Below are positions 10,131 through 21,685 of a DNA stretch of 64,000 nucleotides, piece after piece. Position 1 is the first letter of the stretch, and every line of letters starts with the position of its first letter. A program made the translations under genes and the position numbers. A model generated the notes under the pieces. It did not search any database, had not been told where the DNA came from, and saw nothing but the letters and a program-made list of their open reading frames with translations. Where the stretch lies: contig OU744721.1 in the NCBI GenBank assembly GCA_916613615.1, forward strand, positions 53,640,747-53,704,746, in the 5' to 3' direction. The stretch is from Steromphala cineraria (taxonomy: Eukaryota; Mollusca; Gastropoda; Trochida; Trochidae).

Positions 10131-12562
10131 TTTGTATCCACACATTCATATCTGTTCTCTATAATTTCACAGAAGAATCTTATCTGGTCTAATAAATGTG
10201 AATCTATATTTGGAATGGAATGAATCTATAAGACATATTAATGAAGATCTAATCTAATTAAGATCACGCCATTTTCTCCTATATCAAATGAATTATGTAA
10301 GGCCAAAAATAAAACAAACCCAAATATGTAGCAAGACATGATATGGAGATGTATATATGTTCCACATAACCAATACTATGAAATGTGATAAATACATGAA
10401 ATTATTAGGTTTATCGGAATAACGTCTCAACAATTTCATATTTTAAGTTTAACAAAAACACTATTAGAGGTCATTTATAACTATTTAAACATCAAAGTGA
10501 ACAACTGGTTGCGCCAGACATTTTATCATACAAATTAAGGATGTATACTAAGAAATGGTTACTATTTCAAAATGTTCAAACATGATGAATCTTAATAGAA
10601 AATCATTAACAGTGTAAGAAACTTGTTCAGCAGCTGTTTAATGAACAGGGATACGAACCAATATAATATTATAAAATCACACAATAATTATCTGATGGAA
10701 TACCCATATCTAGTTCGAATTCGAGGAATATGTCACTATTAACATTTGTGTTTATAGTCAATTGATCATAATCTAAGAATAATGATACTAATTGATTACT
10801 GATTTAACAACCATAACCATAGAATAATTATCAGTTCATTAAAAAACATATAATTAACATAAAAAAGAAATAACTTACTCCCTTATGTTGAGGTCATCTT
10901 TAATTGTTCTCATATCTTGCATGCTAGTTTGATTAAACATATACTTCTCTCGATTGTAGCAGGAATCACAATATGGCAATGATGGGTTATATTACCAATC
11001 CTTCTACTAACTTCATATCAATTCCATAATACTAGTGATGTTGTTGTTGTAATAGTATTAGTTGCTGAGATAGTATTGCAAGTCATTTTAAATGATAATG
11101 AATTTTTTTTAACAATTATTTTTACTTCTTTCATTTCAATTTAACCATTATTCATAATGTAACCTTTGTCACCTTTACATATCTAAAAATCAATGGCGTT
11201 TATTATAAAACATTATGTCCTGCACTTAATGTCATACATGTCACATGTAGGCTCTCACATCAAGTGTGAATGGGTTTTAGTTATGGAATTCATCACACTT
11301 GTATTAACATCTGGACAATGCAAATCCAATTTATAGCACCGATTGATTATTAAATGACATTAACTATTCTATTTTGTACAATTACGTATTCTCATTTGTG
11401 TAATTCCATTAACTATCCTATGATGCAATGTATTTAACATAAAGTTGGAATATTGTCAATGCACATTTGTGCTCATTGACTCTATGACTGTTCAGGAACA
11501 ATTACTAAGATCTTTTCCAAGAAATGATTACACCTAGTACTGGACAGAATCCTTTGATTTCACTTGTTTGGTTTCCTAACAAGGGATGTCCTAAGGGAAC
11601 TTATACATCTTAAAAATTGAATTAAAAGAGAGCAGACACAAGACAATATTTAGAATGTAAATAGCACTAGCATTATATTCCATCTGCCTCAGTGTCTAAA
11701 TGTTTGGCATGTTAATCCTATTATGTACCAAAATATGAATAAAAAAGATGCATTTTTCTCTATAATTAAAAACAAATCTCCAGAAAATGACAACATTTCC
11801 CAAAAAAATTTCAACGTGCATTGTTTTGTACATATAGTTATCAATACATAATTAATCTTTTCTTCTCTGTGAAAATATCTTTTGTAAAACATCCATATTC
11901 CGTGTCGAACCTGAATCTTACATGCAATTTGAATGTCACTATATCATAATTTAAACCCTGTATCTATAAAAAATATGTACGGTCAAACATGGTTTTAGCA
12001 ATAGTAATCTGAGAAGTATATTGTTCGAGAAAGTGTAGTAACCTCATTGTGTGACGTCAAAATATCTCCCATAATATGTTAGGATAGTTGTTAGATGCAG
12101 ACAAAGTATTTCTTTAGCAAAACTTCACTTTATAATGTTGATAATGTGCAATGGTGTTGTGTCCAAGGCTTTGGCTGGTTAAATAGTACCACAATTTCAC
12201 ATGCTTACCTAGCTTATCGTCTTGGCTTTAGTGCAAGAATATGCAGAGTAAGTGAGTTCATATGTATGTATCTATGTATTTCTGTCCAGACAATCGAAAA
12301 GATACTACTTTTTATCACAGAAGAATCTCATCAATCCATGACAATTCCAAAGGCTAATTTAGACAATGCGAGTCTATATATGGAATGATATGGATCAATC
12401 AGACATATTAATCAAGTTGTAATCTGGACCATGCCATTGCCTCATACATCAAATGAGTTCAATAAGATCAACGTTAACATGAGATCGTATATGTAGAACA
12501 TGTAGATAAGCAGATATATATGTCTAGTTAAACAATCAATGTGATGGCATACATTTTAATCC

Positions 12563-12785
12563 AAAAGATGTTAGAAATTTCTGTTGCACCATTGATTATA
12601 AATCATATCTGTTTACATTGATACATTTGCCACTTTAATGTCTTCCATGATCCTGTTGAAATAGTTGCCATTATCATCAGTCGTATATGATCCAGCTGTT
12701 CTGAAAGTAACTTTTTAACCAAATTTGTTTTTGCAATATCAAGTCATCATCAGTGACATTCTCCCATTTTATACCAATGTTACTC
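12563..12785. other. Highly conserved non-coding island between copies A and B
   Basis: Partner 58,933-59,156. I count five differences in about 225 bases (about 98 percent), against about 85 to 94 percent in surrounding sequence. Stops occur in all frames. Either gene conversion or a constrained non-coding element could explain it. Confidence 0.6.
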
Positions 12786-13239
12786 CGAATTAAATTCCAA
12801 ATTACAAAGAATGTATTTCCCTAACTTTTCTTTTAGAAAGAACATATTTGATAAATGAGACGAATTAATGCACACTCTTTGCATACCTCTATCATGATTT
12901 GAACATGAAATATCACTTCAATATATGTATTATCTGATATCCACAGAAGATTTCGATTATGTCGTTTATGCATAAGCAAATCTTTCCTTTCGATCAATTT
13001 CATTGTTTTTTCTATATTATAAACGAAGATTAAAAAATCATAATTAGAACCTTGAGGCTCCAATGTTCCAGATAAAGGACAATTTTTTTGAATTAGTCTG
13101 TTTTTTTTTTTCATGCCTGTATTAGATTAAAACGCTTATTTTTTAAAAGTTGTCAGTAACAGATTCAGCTCGCCTGGATAGAGCGAGCAAGTGTTTTTTT
13201 CTCGATTACGGTGTGAAATATTTGGCTAACCAAAGGTTC

Positions 13240-13405
13240 ATCCATTCTCTTCCCACAGAGGTAGAATAAGGGATAGAATGTTGATCCTACCTCTCTCCGA
13301 ATTAGACCCTCGCGGAAACAAATTGCAACAAGAACATTTTTGAATTGTTTTTAGAAAAGGTCAACACTTCTCGCATGAAAAGAGGGTTAATATCACAATG
13401 CTTTT
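13240..13405 (+). repeat. Module Z, copy 1
   Basis: Begins with a pyrimidine-rich stretch ending 'cattctcttcccacag', then 'aggtagaataag', 'cctacctctctccg', 'gcggaaacaaattgcaac', and ends near 'cttctcgcatgaaaag'. Copies: 33,565-33,740, 39,420-39,560, 59,597-59,785, and inverted at 13,488-13,575 and 59,810-59,860. The start looks like a vertebrate or mollusc 3' splice site (pyrimidines then CAG), and one frame after it is open for about 30 codons in several copies. Function unknown. Confidence 0.6.
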
Positions 13406-13487
13406 GTCATGATTCAGTAGCCATGATGATGATTTTAGATCAATCGCAGATTGTACAAATATCTGTCATTGCCTCAGTCAAGCAGCT

Positions 13488-13575
13488 CCTATTCTATCCC
13501 ATAAACTCGGCGAATTAGAGCAGATGCTCGGTCAACAATGACTTGATCTGCCTCTGTAAGGGAGAGAGTGAGGTT
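13488..13575 (-). repeat. Module Z, inverted partial copy
   Basis: The complement reads 'ttacagaggcagatcaagtc', like the forward Z copies at 33,575 and 39,430. It faces the forward Z at 13,240 about 80-240 bases away, so the transcript of this part could fold back. B keeps only its distal part (59,810-59,860). Confidence 0.6.
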
Positions 13576-14278
13576 CATGTATTGTTATATTTATTTTTCA
13601 CTTGTCATTGTTGATCCTAAACAACCTCTAGCCTGCCGTCTGGCATGAACATTTTACCATAAGTTTGGGAACAATACCAAGCCATATTGGTGGGATTATG
13701 GCTTACACATAGTTCCTCACCAACTTCACATTATGTCGTCTCATCTTGTCTTATTCAAAGTCCTCAGGATAACGTTTTAGGGGATACATGATGTTTTCGA
13801 CGTTATGAAATTAGGTGCGTATTCTATGGAAACTTAATAAAAAAGACTTACCATGAATTCCGCAATGAGAAATTAGTTAAAATTCACATGGTCTTCATGG
13901 TAGGCATTTTGCACACATCACTGAATGACTATATGTGTGTTTGTGTGTGACTGTACGTTTCGTATGCCAATAACATTAATCTCTTAACATAAATTAAATG
14001 CTATGGTCCTTAACAAAAGGTAAACAAAAGATGTTCCACATTAATCAATGTGTTTACATTATTATGAATATCAAGATTTTAAAGGAAAAAATAACAGATG
14101 ACTTTCATGAAACTATATTTAGTGAACAAAACACAAAAAACATTTCGTGCAATTCAAAGTTCAGCACCTGTTCCTGAACCGGCAGTCTTTTTATTTTGTG
14201 TGTTATCGATCTACATATATACTACTACACGTTACTCCTGTCAATATGCTTAAAAACGACACAATAATCTATACTTAA

Positions 14279-14634
14279 AGGGGCAGTGGCACGTTTGTTG
14301 ACAATTTTATATATTCAATATGTCACTGATAAGTGTATGATAATGCTAAATGTATTACTTTGATAGTGTCAAAAATCTTATTATACAAACCAATCATCCA
14401 TAGTCAGAGAACAAATTGTAAAGATTCACATAAAATACATTGGCAGCCATTTGTGTGTGATCACCTTTAATTCATTTTGTGTAAGAAAGGGAATCGCATG
14501 GCTCAACTTAACGTTATGTATTTGAATTATTACTGCTTCATTAAGTTTAAAAAAATTGTCTTTAGATTGGAACCATTTATATTCATTTTCCTGACATCAC
14601 ATTATATTCCCCCTAAAAACGTGCCACTGCCCCA
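14279..14634 (+). mobile_element. T2/Kolobok-like MITE, copy 1 (TTAA target)
   Basis: 356 bp, flanked by TTAA at 14,275-14,278 and 14,635-14,638. Ends are inverted repeats: left 'aggggcagtggcacgttt', right the complement 'aaaacgtgccactgcccca' with one mismatch at the last base. The outer sequence TTAAAGGGG fits the terminal pattern known for T2 (Kolobok-type) MITEs. No coding capacity. Sister copies lie at 34,340-34,689 and 35,779-36,134. Copy B lacks this element together with flanking sequence (A 14,265-15,055), so B is not a clean empty site. Confidence 0.85.
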
Positions 14635-14639
14635 TTAAA

Positions 14640-15140
14640 CCTTGCTGTTATATAAATAAAGAAATTTGATAAAGTGTAACTTGACATTATTGTACTTTAT
14701 TACTCTAGAAGACTAAAATTACCTTTTGACAATACATATGTTCAAACAATTGACAAAAACCTAATTTTATCACCACTAATGATATACATGTATTGATGAA
14801 CATAGAAAAAAGTCCAAATTAAATGTTTAAATGGTTAAAGAAGGATACAAAGGTTACGTCAATATGATTAGTGAAAAACGTTTTCAGGAAAGCAAAGCAC
14901 ATGCTCGTAAGATAACCATTATTGCTATGAAAATAAGAATATAACATAGTTTTCAAATACAGTAAGAGTATCTCTTGTATGATATTGTTTTGAGCATCTC
15001 CTGTATGAATGGACTTAATTTCTGGAGTACTCACTCTACATAAAGACAATGAAACTTGTCTTACTGATGTTTATCAATTTAGTACCAGAATGATTGATGA
15101 TGTCTTTTAACAGTCACTGCACATGTGTCCTTATTGAAGA
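14640..15140. other. A-specific sequence next to the MITE, nothing recognised
   Basis: This stretch is missing from B, where 'aaaaacgacacaaaacttgt' joins the two sides directly. A 76-codon frame on the minus strand (14,819-15,049) has no recognisable domain and no partner to test it. Confidence 0.5.
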
Positions 15141-15144
15141 TATC

Positions 15145-15260
15145 TCGATGACTGTACAGGAACAATCAGCATATTTTTCAAAGAAATGTCCCCACCTGAG
15201 TCTTTGCGGAATCCTTTGATTTTCCTTATGGTTTTTTCTACCACTATATCTCCTTTAAGA
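15145..15260 (+). repeat. Module Y, copy 3
   Basis: Reads 'gactgtacaggaacaatc', then 'ttttcaaagaaatgtc', 'acctgagtctttgcgg' and 'aatcctttgatttt'. The frame is open here and in its B partner (61,340-61,460), but the peptides match no family I know, and other Y copies have stops in this frame. Confidence 0.6.
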
Positions 15261-15319
15261 ACTAATGTGGTGAATTTTTATTTAGAAAAGACTTTAGATA
15301 CAGTTTTAAGATCTTCATT

Positions 15320-15570
15320 TCGTAAGTGCCTAAACCTACCAAACCACTACTTACTTACGCCCTTTACCCCCAGGGGTCATAGGCCATCGACGACAACCCT
15401 CCAATTGTCTCGGCTCTGGGCTAACTGTTCTACTTCTGTCCAGGTCTTTCCTATCGAGCAAATATCCCCCTATGTGTCTAGTCTCCAGGTTTTTCTGGGC
15501 TTTCCTCTCTTTCTAAGTGCATATTTTGCTAAAGCTCAAAAAAGATTTTTACATTTCGTATAACGAGCGA
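15320..15570 (-). pseudogene. Relic of a different LINE: C-terminal end of ORF2, minus strand
   Basis: On the minus strand 15,514-15,377 reads RKRGKPRKTWRLDT, an internal stop, then GKTWTEVEQLAQSRDNW and ends VVVDGL before a stop. The pattern RKRGRPxxTWRR followed by W-x(6)-A-x-(D/N)R-x-x-WR is the usual C-terminal tail of several invertebrate LINE ORF2 proteins. To the left, sequence with 'acttacttacg' looks like the complement of a short repeat tail. The block is absent from B, where the flanks join near 61,500. It is a dead fragment. The plus-strand frame of 125 codons over it is a shadow. Confidence 0.75.
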
Positions 15571-15574
15571 AAAG

Positions 15575-16399
15575 GGGACATATAATAGTGAAGATGAGGC
15601 CTTATGATAGAAAACCTATAATAATATGTTTGATATTAGTGGAATTTATATATTATACTTCGTGTAATCAAATGCTCCTCTTTTGATTTCCAAATGTATC
15701 AATGGATGAATTATATCATCATAAAAACACCGTCCAGCAAGATTGTTACAATATCAAAGTTACATACGCTGTCTTGCTTAAATATACTTTTTTTGCAATG
15801 GATGTGATATACAACCCATTCCTGAATATTCTGAAGATCTATTATGTTGCCAATGTCATGAACATATGCTGATGTACACATTATGATAAGTGATACAAAT
15901 TATTTGTAGCTCTGAAATGACCAATACAATTTATTTTGGTAACAACTAGATTTATTTTCAATCTTACCATGGTGCCTACTAGGTACAATATAAATCAAAT
16001 TATCATATCCAGTCAATCAATTGATGAAAGGCAAGGTAAGTTCAAGCCCATTGCTAATGTCAATAGTTTGCATTAAAATCAATGTAAAGTGATTACTGTC
16101 TGTTTTAACAAGTCATCTATTTTAAGAGTTATCAGTTAAAACGACACTTTTGTTTAAAAAGGTTTAATCATTCAAGACACTCATACATGTAGGGATATAT
16201 TTTGAAATTGACACAATGCATAATACAAATAGTCAATGTTTACGCCATGAAGTATGCAATAATACAAAAACTTAACGACCGCGATAAAGTTCTTATTACG
16301 AAACTGACCTTATTTTGTCCTCCGATTTCGATTAACTTTAAGGGTAAATTTGGTCATCAACAACAAATAAAGGCAATTGAAAGAATAAATATATGATCA
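15575..16399. other. Non-coding, partly A-specific, up to the LINE
   Basis: 15,575-15,945 has no counterpart in B. 15,945-16,233 matches B 61,502-61,820. 16,234-16,400 does not align clearly to B apart from a short 'atgatcatgtcatg'-like end. No gene recognised. Confidence 0.5.
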
Positions 16400-16745
16400 T
16401 GTCATGCTAAGACCTTGGTCTTTTATTCTACTTTTTATAAGCTCTCTCAATCTTTCGCAATCTGCATTCCAGTTTTCTTAACTAACTAAACAATCAAACT
16501 TATTCATCTATTATTTCAAATCGCTCAATCAAAACCTTATTTATCAATTCAACTCTCCATTTACAAACACCAAGAAGGCAGTGGCCAATGGGCCAATCCA
16601 GTAGAGCATTGGCAACGCTCATATTGGAGTATGCCCGTGCTGTAGCCCTGGTGTAAGTTTGTTGGAGACCCACAAACACTTGGCATCCCCTTGTTGGACT
16701 CCGTGGCGGGTGGGGAGCAGCACTGGCGAGACACCTAAAACCAAC
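16400..16745 (+). promoter_or_regulatory. Leader (5' untranslated region) of the LINE
   Basis: A richer GC content starts about 16,570. Elements of this type carry an internal promoter in the leader, but no specific core promoter motif can be pointed to. The start of the element is not fixed. Confidence 0.4.
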
Positions 16746-18003
16746 ATGGCTTCCCTTAAGAAGCGCAAAACTGAGGCAATATCAACGTCCTCATTCTCGG
16801 ATGAGGAATCTCTCAAATCATGGCCAAGATTCTTACTCATGGAGGGAGGCAGCAATGGTGGCGAGCCACTTAAGCTTAATCCCTTTGCTATTGAAAAAGG
16901 AATCAAAGGAGTTGCTGGTACAGTTAAAAACATTACTAAACTGCGCACTGGCTCTCTTCTTATTGAGTGTAATACTCATCAACAATCTTCAAATCTTCTC
17001 AAACTCAAACATTTTGCTGGGGTGGCTGTTAAAGTCGCCCCTCACTGTTCTCTCAACACCTGCAAGGGCATTGTTCGTGACAGGGACAGCTTGTGGAAGA
17101 GCTCAAACCCCAAGGCATCACACATGTGAAGAGATTCACTTACAAGGATAAAGAAAAGAACAAGACCTTTCCATCAAACACCTATTTGATGGAATTTGGT
17201 ACTTCCAAACTCCCTCCTAACATCAAGGCTGGGTATCTCCTCATCAAGGTGGAACTATACATTCCAAACCCACTTCGGTGCTTTAAGTGCCAGAAGTTTG
17301 GACATGGTTCCCGCTCTTGCCGCGGTAGCATGGTCTGCCAGAAATGTGGTAAGGGGGACCATGATAGCTCCACCTGTGAAGCTCCTCACATGTGTCCAAA
17401 CTGCAAAGGGCCCCACATGGCGTCCTCCAAACAATGCCCTACTTTCATCAGAGAAAGTAAAATAAGTAAATTCAAATCTGAAAAAATATCTCATTTGCGG
17501 AAGCCAGGAAACTGTTCTCTGCAAATGAGAAAGCTTCCTATGCTGCAGCTGCAGCTACTCCAAGATCAAGGGCATCAGTTGCCATCCAGACCGACACCAC
17601 CTGGCTCAATCAACCACAGCCAGTCAAATACAAGCCACAACTAGCAAAACCTAACACTATTCAAACTCAAACATACAACAACATGACCACAACCACTTCT
17701 GATAAAAACTCAATATACAACCCTAATATCCCAACAACTCCTTTGGCTCCTAAATCTCCTCCTTCTCCATCAAATGAAAACAAAAAGAAAAACAAAAACA
17801 GGAACTCAAATAAGCACAAAACCACTGACAGGGTCTCAAAGGCTGACAAAAACCCTGTCAGTGTTTCAAACAGGTTCCAGGACCTGGACGAGAACATGGA
17901 CGAATCCCCATGTCCTTCCAGGTCGACAAGTCGCTCTCCATCGCGGCACAGAGCATCTTCTGAGGATCCAGGTGGGCGCAAGCTCTTCAGGCTCCTAGAA
18001 TAA
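16746..18003 (+). pseudogene. LINE ORF1: gag-like nucleic-acid-binding protein, frameshifted
   Basis: ORF1 proteins of this class coat the element RNA in the cytoplasm. The chosen start is MASLKKRKTEA at 16,746, in frame with an earlier Met at 16,659. The first part runs to about 17,090, where the frame shifts by one base. The second part holds three zinc knuckles at about 17,279-17,437: CFKCQKFGHGSRSC and CQKCGKGDHDSSTC (both CX2CX4HX4C), then CPNCKGPHMASSKQC. A second shift lies in the A run near 17,480; from there the third frame continues through a Gln/Ala-rich and then Lys/Asn/Ser/Pro-rich tail to the stop at 18,001. Two frameshifts make it a pseudogene. Domain order is normal for Jockey/I-type ORF1. 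Confidence 0.88.
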
Positions 18004-18040
18004 TTTTAAAATGTATATATTTTCCACATTTTTATTAATT

Positions 18041-21000
18041 ATGGCAATTCTCCAATGGAATTGTCGTGGTTTTAAAGCCAATTTTAATGAGCTTTCCTTA
18101 CTTGCTCAATCATATGATCCTCAGGCAATATGCTTGCAGGAAACCCATTTTAAACAATCGGATAATACCACATTGAGTGGCTTTACTTTCTATAATGCCT
18201 TTTCAGCGGAATTAGAAAAGGCCAAGGGTGGTGCATCAGTCCTTGACCTTACACAGTCAAATCCCTCTCAAAACAAAACTCCAAGCTGTAGCTGTACAAC
18301 TCAGCTTATTTAAAACCATAACATTATGTTCAATATATGTTCCACCATCAGATACCCTTAGATTGCAAGATCTTGATGATCTTCTTCAACAACTTCCTAA
18401 GCCATGTGTCATTCTTGGGGACTTTAATAGTCATAACCCCTTGTGGGGAAGTAATTCCACCAATGACAAGGGTAAAAAAGTTGAAGATTTTCTTGACAAT
18501 AATGGTCTCTCATTATTTAATGATGGGACAAATACTTACTTGCATCCTGCTTCAGGAACATATTCTGCAATTGATTTATCAATAACTGACCCATCTTTGC
18601 TTAACGATTTCACTTGGTCAGTCCACGAGGATATGTGTGGAAGTGATCACTTTCCAGTGGTACTGGAGCCTGCACTGCCTTCACCTGAAGAACACAATCC
18701 TCAGTGGAAATTTGCAAAAGCAGACTGGGATACATTTTCATCCCTCTGCAGGGAAAACATAAATTACAAATCAATATTAAAATCTGAAGATCCTATTCAA
18801 ACATTTTCAGATAAATTAATAGAAATTGCTGAGGAAACTATTCCTAAATCAACATCCAATCCTCGTATTGTTAAACCATGGTTTAATGATACTTGCAGGC
18901 AAGACATCAAAGCCCGCAAAAAGGCTGAACGCAAGTTCAATAAACATCCAACTCCAGGTAATCTTGATGGCTGCCGCAAAGCCCGGGCCAAGGCTCGACG
19001 CACAGTCAATCAAGAAAAACGCAAATCTTGGCGAGGCTATGTCTCAAAAATAAATTCCAGAACGCCAATGAGCAAAGTCTGGAATATGATTAGTAAAATC
19101 AAAGGCAAAGGTTCTAAATCAACAATAAAACATCTCAAGGTCAATGGTGACCTCCTTACAGCTAAAACCGACATTGCCAATAAGTTGGCCGAAACCATTT
19201 CCAAAAATTCTTCATCAGCAAATTATGTTCCTCAATTCCAAAAATATCAAAAGGTTCAAGAAAAACAAAAACCTAATTTCAAATCTGATAATGGGGAAGA
19301 CTATAATGAGCACTTCTCCTTGTCAGAACTTAAAACAGCACTTTCCAAGGCTCACGATACAGCTACTGGTCCTGACAATATCCATTATCAATTGTTAAAA
19401 CATCTACCAGAATCTTGCCTTGAGGTTTTGCTTGAGGTATATAATCATATATGGGAAACGGGTGACTTTCCATCTTGTTGGTACAATGCCACCATCGTCC
19501 CCATTCCTAAACCAGGAAAGGATCACACAGATCCTTCCAACTATCGTCCTATAGCCTTAACTAGTTGCGTATGTAAAACTATGGAACGGATGATCAATGA
19601 TCGTCTTGTCTGGTACTTGGAAACCAACAAATTACTTACTGACATTCAATGTGGTTTCCGTAAACAAAGAAGTACAACTGATCATCTTGTTCGATTAGAA
19701 TCTTTCGTAAGGGATGCATTTATCAATAAGCAACATGCTGTGTCAATCTTTTTCGATTTGGAAAAAGCATACGACACCACATGGAAGCATGGCATCCTCA
19801 AAGACTTATTTGAATTCGGACTGCGGGGTCGAATGCCTCATTTTATCTCAAATTTTTTACATGATCGCCAATTCAAGGTCCGTGTGGGCTCCACTCTTTC
19901 TGAATTCTTTGATCAAGAAATGGGTGTCCCGCAAGGAAGTATACTATCAGTTACATTATTCAGCATTAAAATCAATAGCTTGGCTAAGTATTAAACGATC
20001 ACACAGATGGTTCACTTTTTGTGGACGATTTTGGAGTTTCTTGCAGAGGCAAGAATATGCCATCAATTGAGCGACAGCTGCAGCTCTGTCTAAATAAAAT
20101 CCACAAATGGTCTTTGGAAAATAGCTTCAAGTTTTCCAAAGCTAAAACATCATGTGTGCATTTTTGCAATATGCGCAAAATGCACAAAGATCCAGAGCTT
20201 TTTCTGGATAAAACTCCAATCAAGGTCGTACCTGAGGCCAAGTTTCTTGGTCTTACTTTTGATAGTAAATTATCATTCATCCCTCATATCAAAAACCTTA
20301 AAGCTAAATGTCTTAAAGCTTTGGACCTTCTAAAGGTCGTATCTAACGCTAAATGGGGTGGAGATGAAGAAACTCTTCTTCATCTCTATCAATCTCTCAT
20401 CCGCTCTAAACTCGATTATGGATCCATAATCTATGGATCTGCCCGCCCCTCTTATATCAAAATACTAGATACAATCCACCACCAGGGTCTCAGACTTTGT
20501 CTTGGGGCCTTTAGAACTTCACCTGTCGAAAGCCTTTATGTTGAAGCTGATGAGCCATCTCTAGCAGATCGGCGCATCAAGCTAGCACTCCAATATATAA
20601 CAAAACTTAAATCAAATCCTTCAAATCCTGCCTACAACTGCGTATTCAGCCCAGAATACCAGCAGTTGTATGCTTCAAAGCCAAAAGCAATTCCACCTTG
20701 GAATCCGCCTTCAACAGCATGTCGAAGAATCGGATATTGATTTAACAACAATAGCAGTTGGCAGTTGGTCAAGCCCCGTGTTAATCTTAGCTTAAGCACA
20801 CACAAAAAATCTAACACCAATCAATTAATCTTCCTGCAGGCTTTCAATGAGCTTCGCGATTTCTATTCAGATTACAAAGCAATTTACACTGATGGCTCTA
20901 AAGATGGCATTACAGTTGCAGCAGCAACTGTTACACCTTCAACAACTTACGCTTCAAGGCTGCATGACGGCAGCAGTATCTTTACTGCTGAAGCAAAGGC

Positions 21001-21685
21001 CATCCTGAAGGCCATTCAGCACATCAACAATTCAACTCCATATGATTACATTATTTTCTCTGATTCCTTGTCCTGCTTGCAGGCTATCAAAAACTGTAAA
21101 ACTGATCACCCCGTGATCAGAGATATTCTAAAACTTCATAATACCTTTCTTCAATGCGACATTGTCTTTTGCTGGCTTCCTAGCCACATGGGTATTAGAG
21201 GCAACAATAAAGCTGATACAGCCGCGAAGGCAGCTTTAAACTTCAAAACTATTTCACCAACTAAAGTTCCATATACAGATTCAAAACCAGCTATTAAATC
21301 CTACATTAAACAGCGTTGGAGGTCCCAATGGGAACAAGCAACAACATAACAAACTTCATACCATTCAACCTCATTTAGGTTATAAATCTCTTTCTTCTTT
21401 TACCCGGCAGGAAGCTTGTGGCAGGAAGCTTGTGTCCTTCGACGATGTCGTATTGGACATACTCATTTAACTCATTCTTATCTTTTAAAGGGGGAAGATC
21501 CCCCTATGTGTATACCCTGTCAATGTCCCCTCACTGTTAAACACATATTGTGTGAGTGTTTGGACACAGCCCAAATCAGGGAAACATTTTACCCTAATAT
21601 TTCCATTTCACAACTTTTTTATCACTTCGGTGAACACCGTTTTTTAGATTTTCTTAAGGAAATCGAGCTTTTTGATAAGTTATAA
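18041..21685 (+). pseudogene. LINE ORF2: endonuclease, reverse transcriptase and RNase H, frameshifted
   Basis: Starts 37 bases after ORF1 at MAILQWNCRGF. The endonuclease (about 18,041-18,670) shows NCRG, LQETH, YVPP, ILGDFNSHNPLWG and GSDHFPV, with a frameshift near 18,235. The reverse transcriptase has RPIALTS, FFDLEKAYDTTW (first catalytic Asp at 19,755), GVPQGS and FVDDF (20,018-20,032), with a frameshift near 19,990 just before FVDDF. RNase H (20,765-21,349) keeps YTDGS, the Glu in TAEAKAI, FSDSLS and NNKAD, so all four acidic residues are present. A local shift lies at about 20,700-20,765. The tail (21,416-21,685) has CRIGHTHLTH and a CX2C-H-C group, and is thrown out of frame near 21,345 and by a 14-bp duplication. 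It would nick target DNA, copy the RNA and remove template RNA, but is inactive as it stands. Confidence 0.93.
21407..21434 (+). repeat. Perfect 14-bp tandem duplication in LINE ORF2
   Basis: 'gcaggaagcttgtg' occurs twice back to back. Fourteen is not a multiple of three, so this alone shifts the frame in the ORF2 tail; the frame before it (frame of 21,351) and after it (frame of 21,416) differ accordingly. It is a post-insertion lesion. Confidence 0.9.

Larger units (their letters stand above)
10130..14278. other. Non-coding part of copy A with modules W, Y and Z
   Basis: Contains W at 10,195-10,275 and 12,365-12,445, Y at 11,483-11,610, Z at 13,240-13,405 and an inverted Z at 13,488-13,575. 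The 97-codon frame at 12,095-12,388 is disrupted in B by an AT-rich insertion near 58,450-58,500, although its last third is very well conserved as DNA. No gene recognised. Confidence 0.6.

Noticed and set aside
12095..12388. 97-codon plus-strand frame as a gene
   Set aside because: The B partner (58,400-58,755) has an AT-rich insertion and shifts that destroy the frame. Only its last third is well conserved, and that part includes module W.
15186..15563. 125-codon plus-strand frame as a gene
   Set aside because: Its second half is the opposite strand of a LINE ORF2 relic, and its first half is module Y. It is a chance fusion.
16619..18009. Minus-strand frames over the LINE ORF1
   Set aside because: They are shadows of the plus-strand ORF1, which carries the recognisable zinc knuckles.
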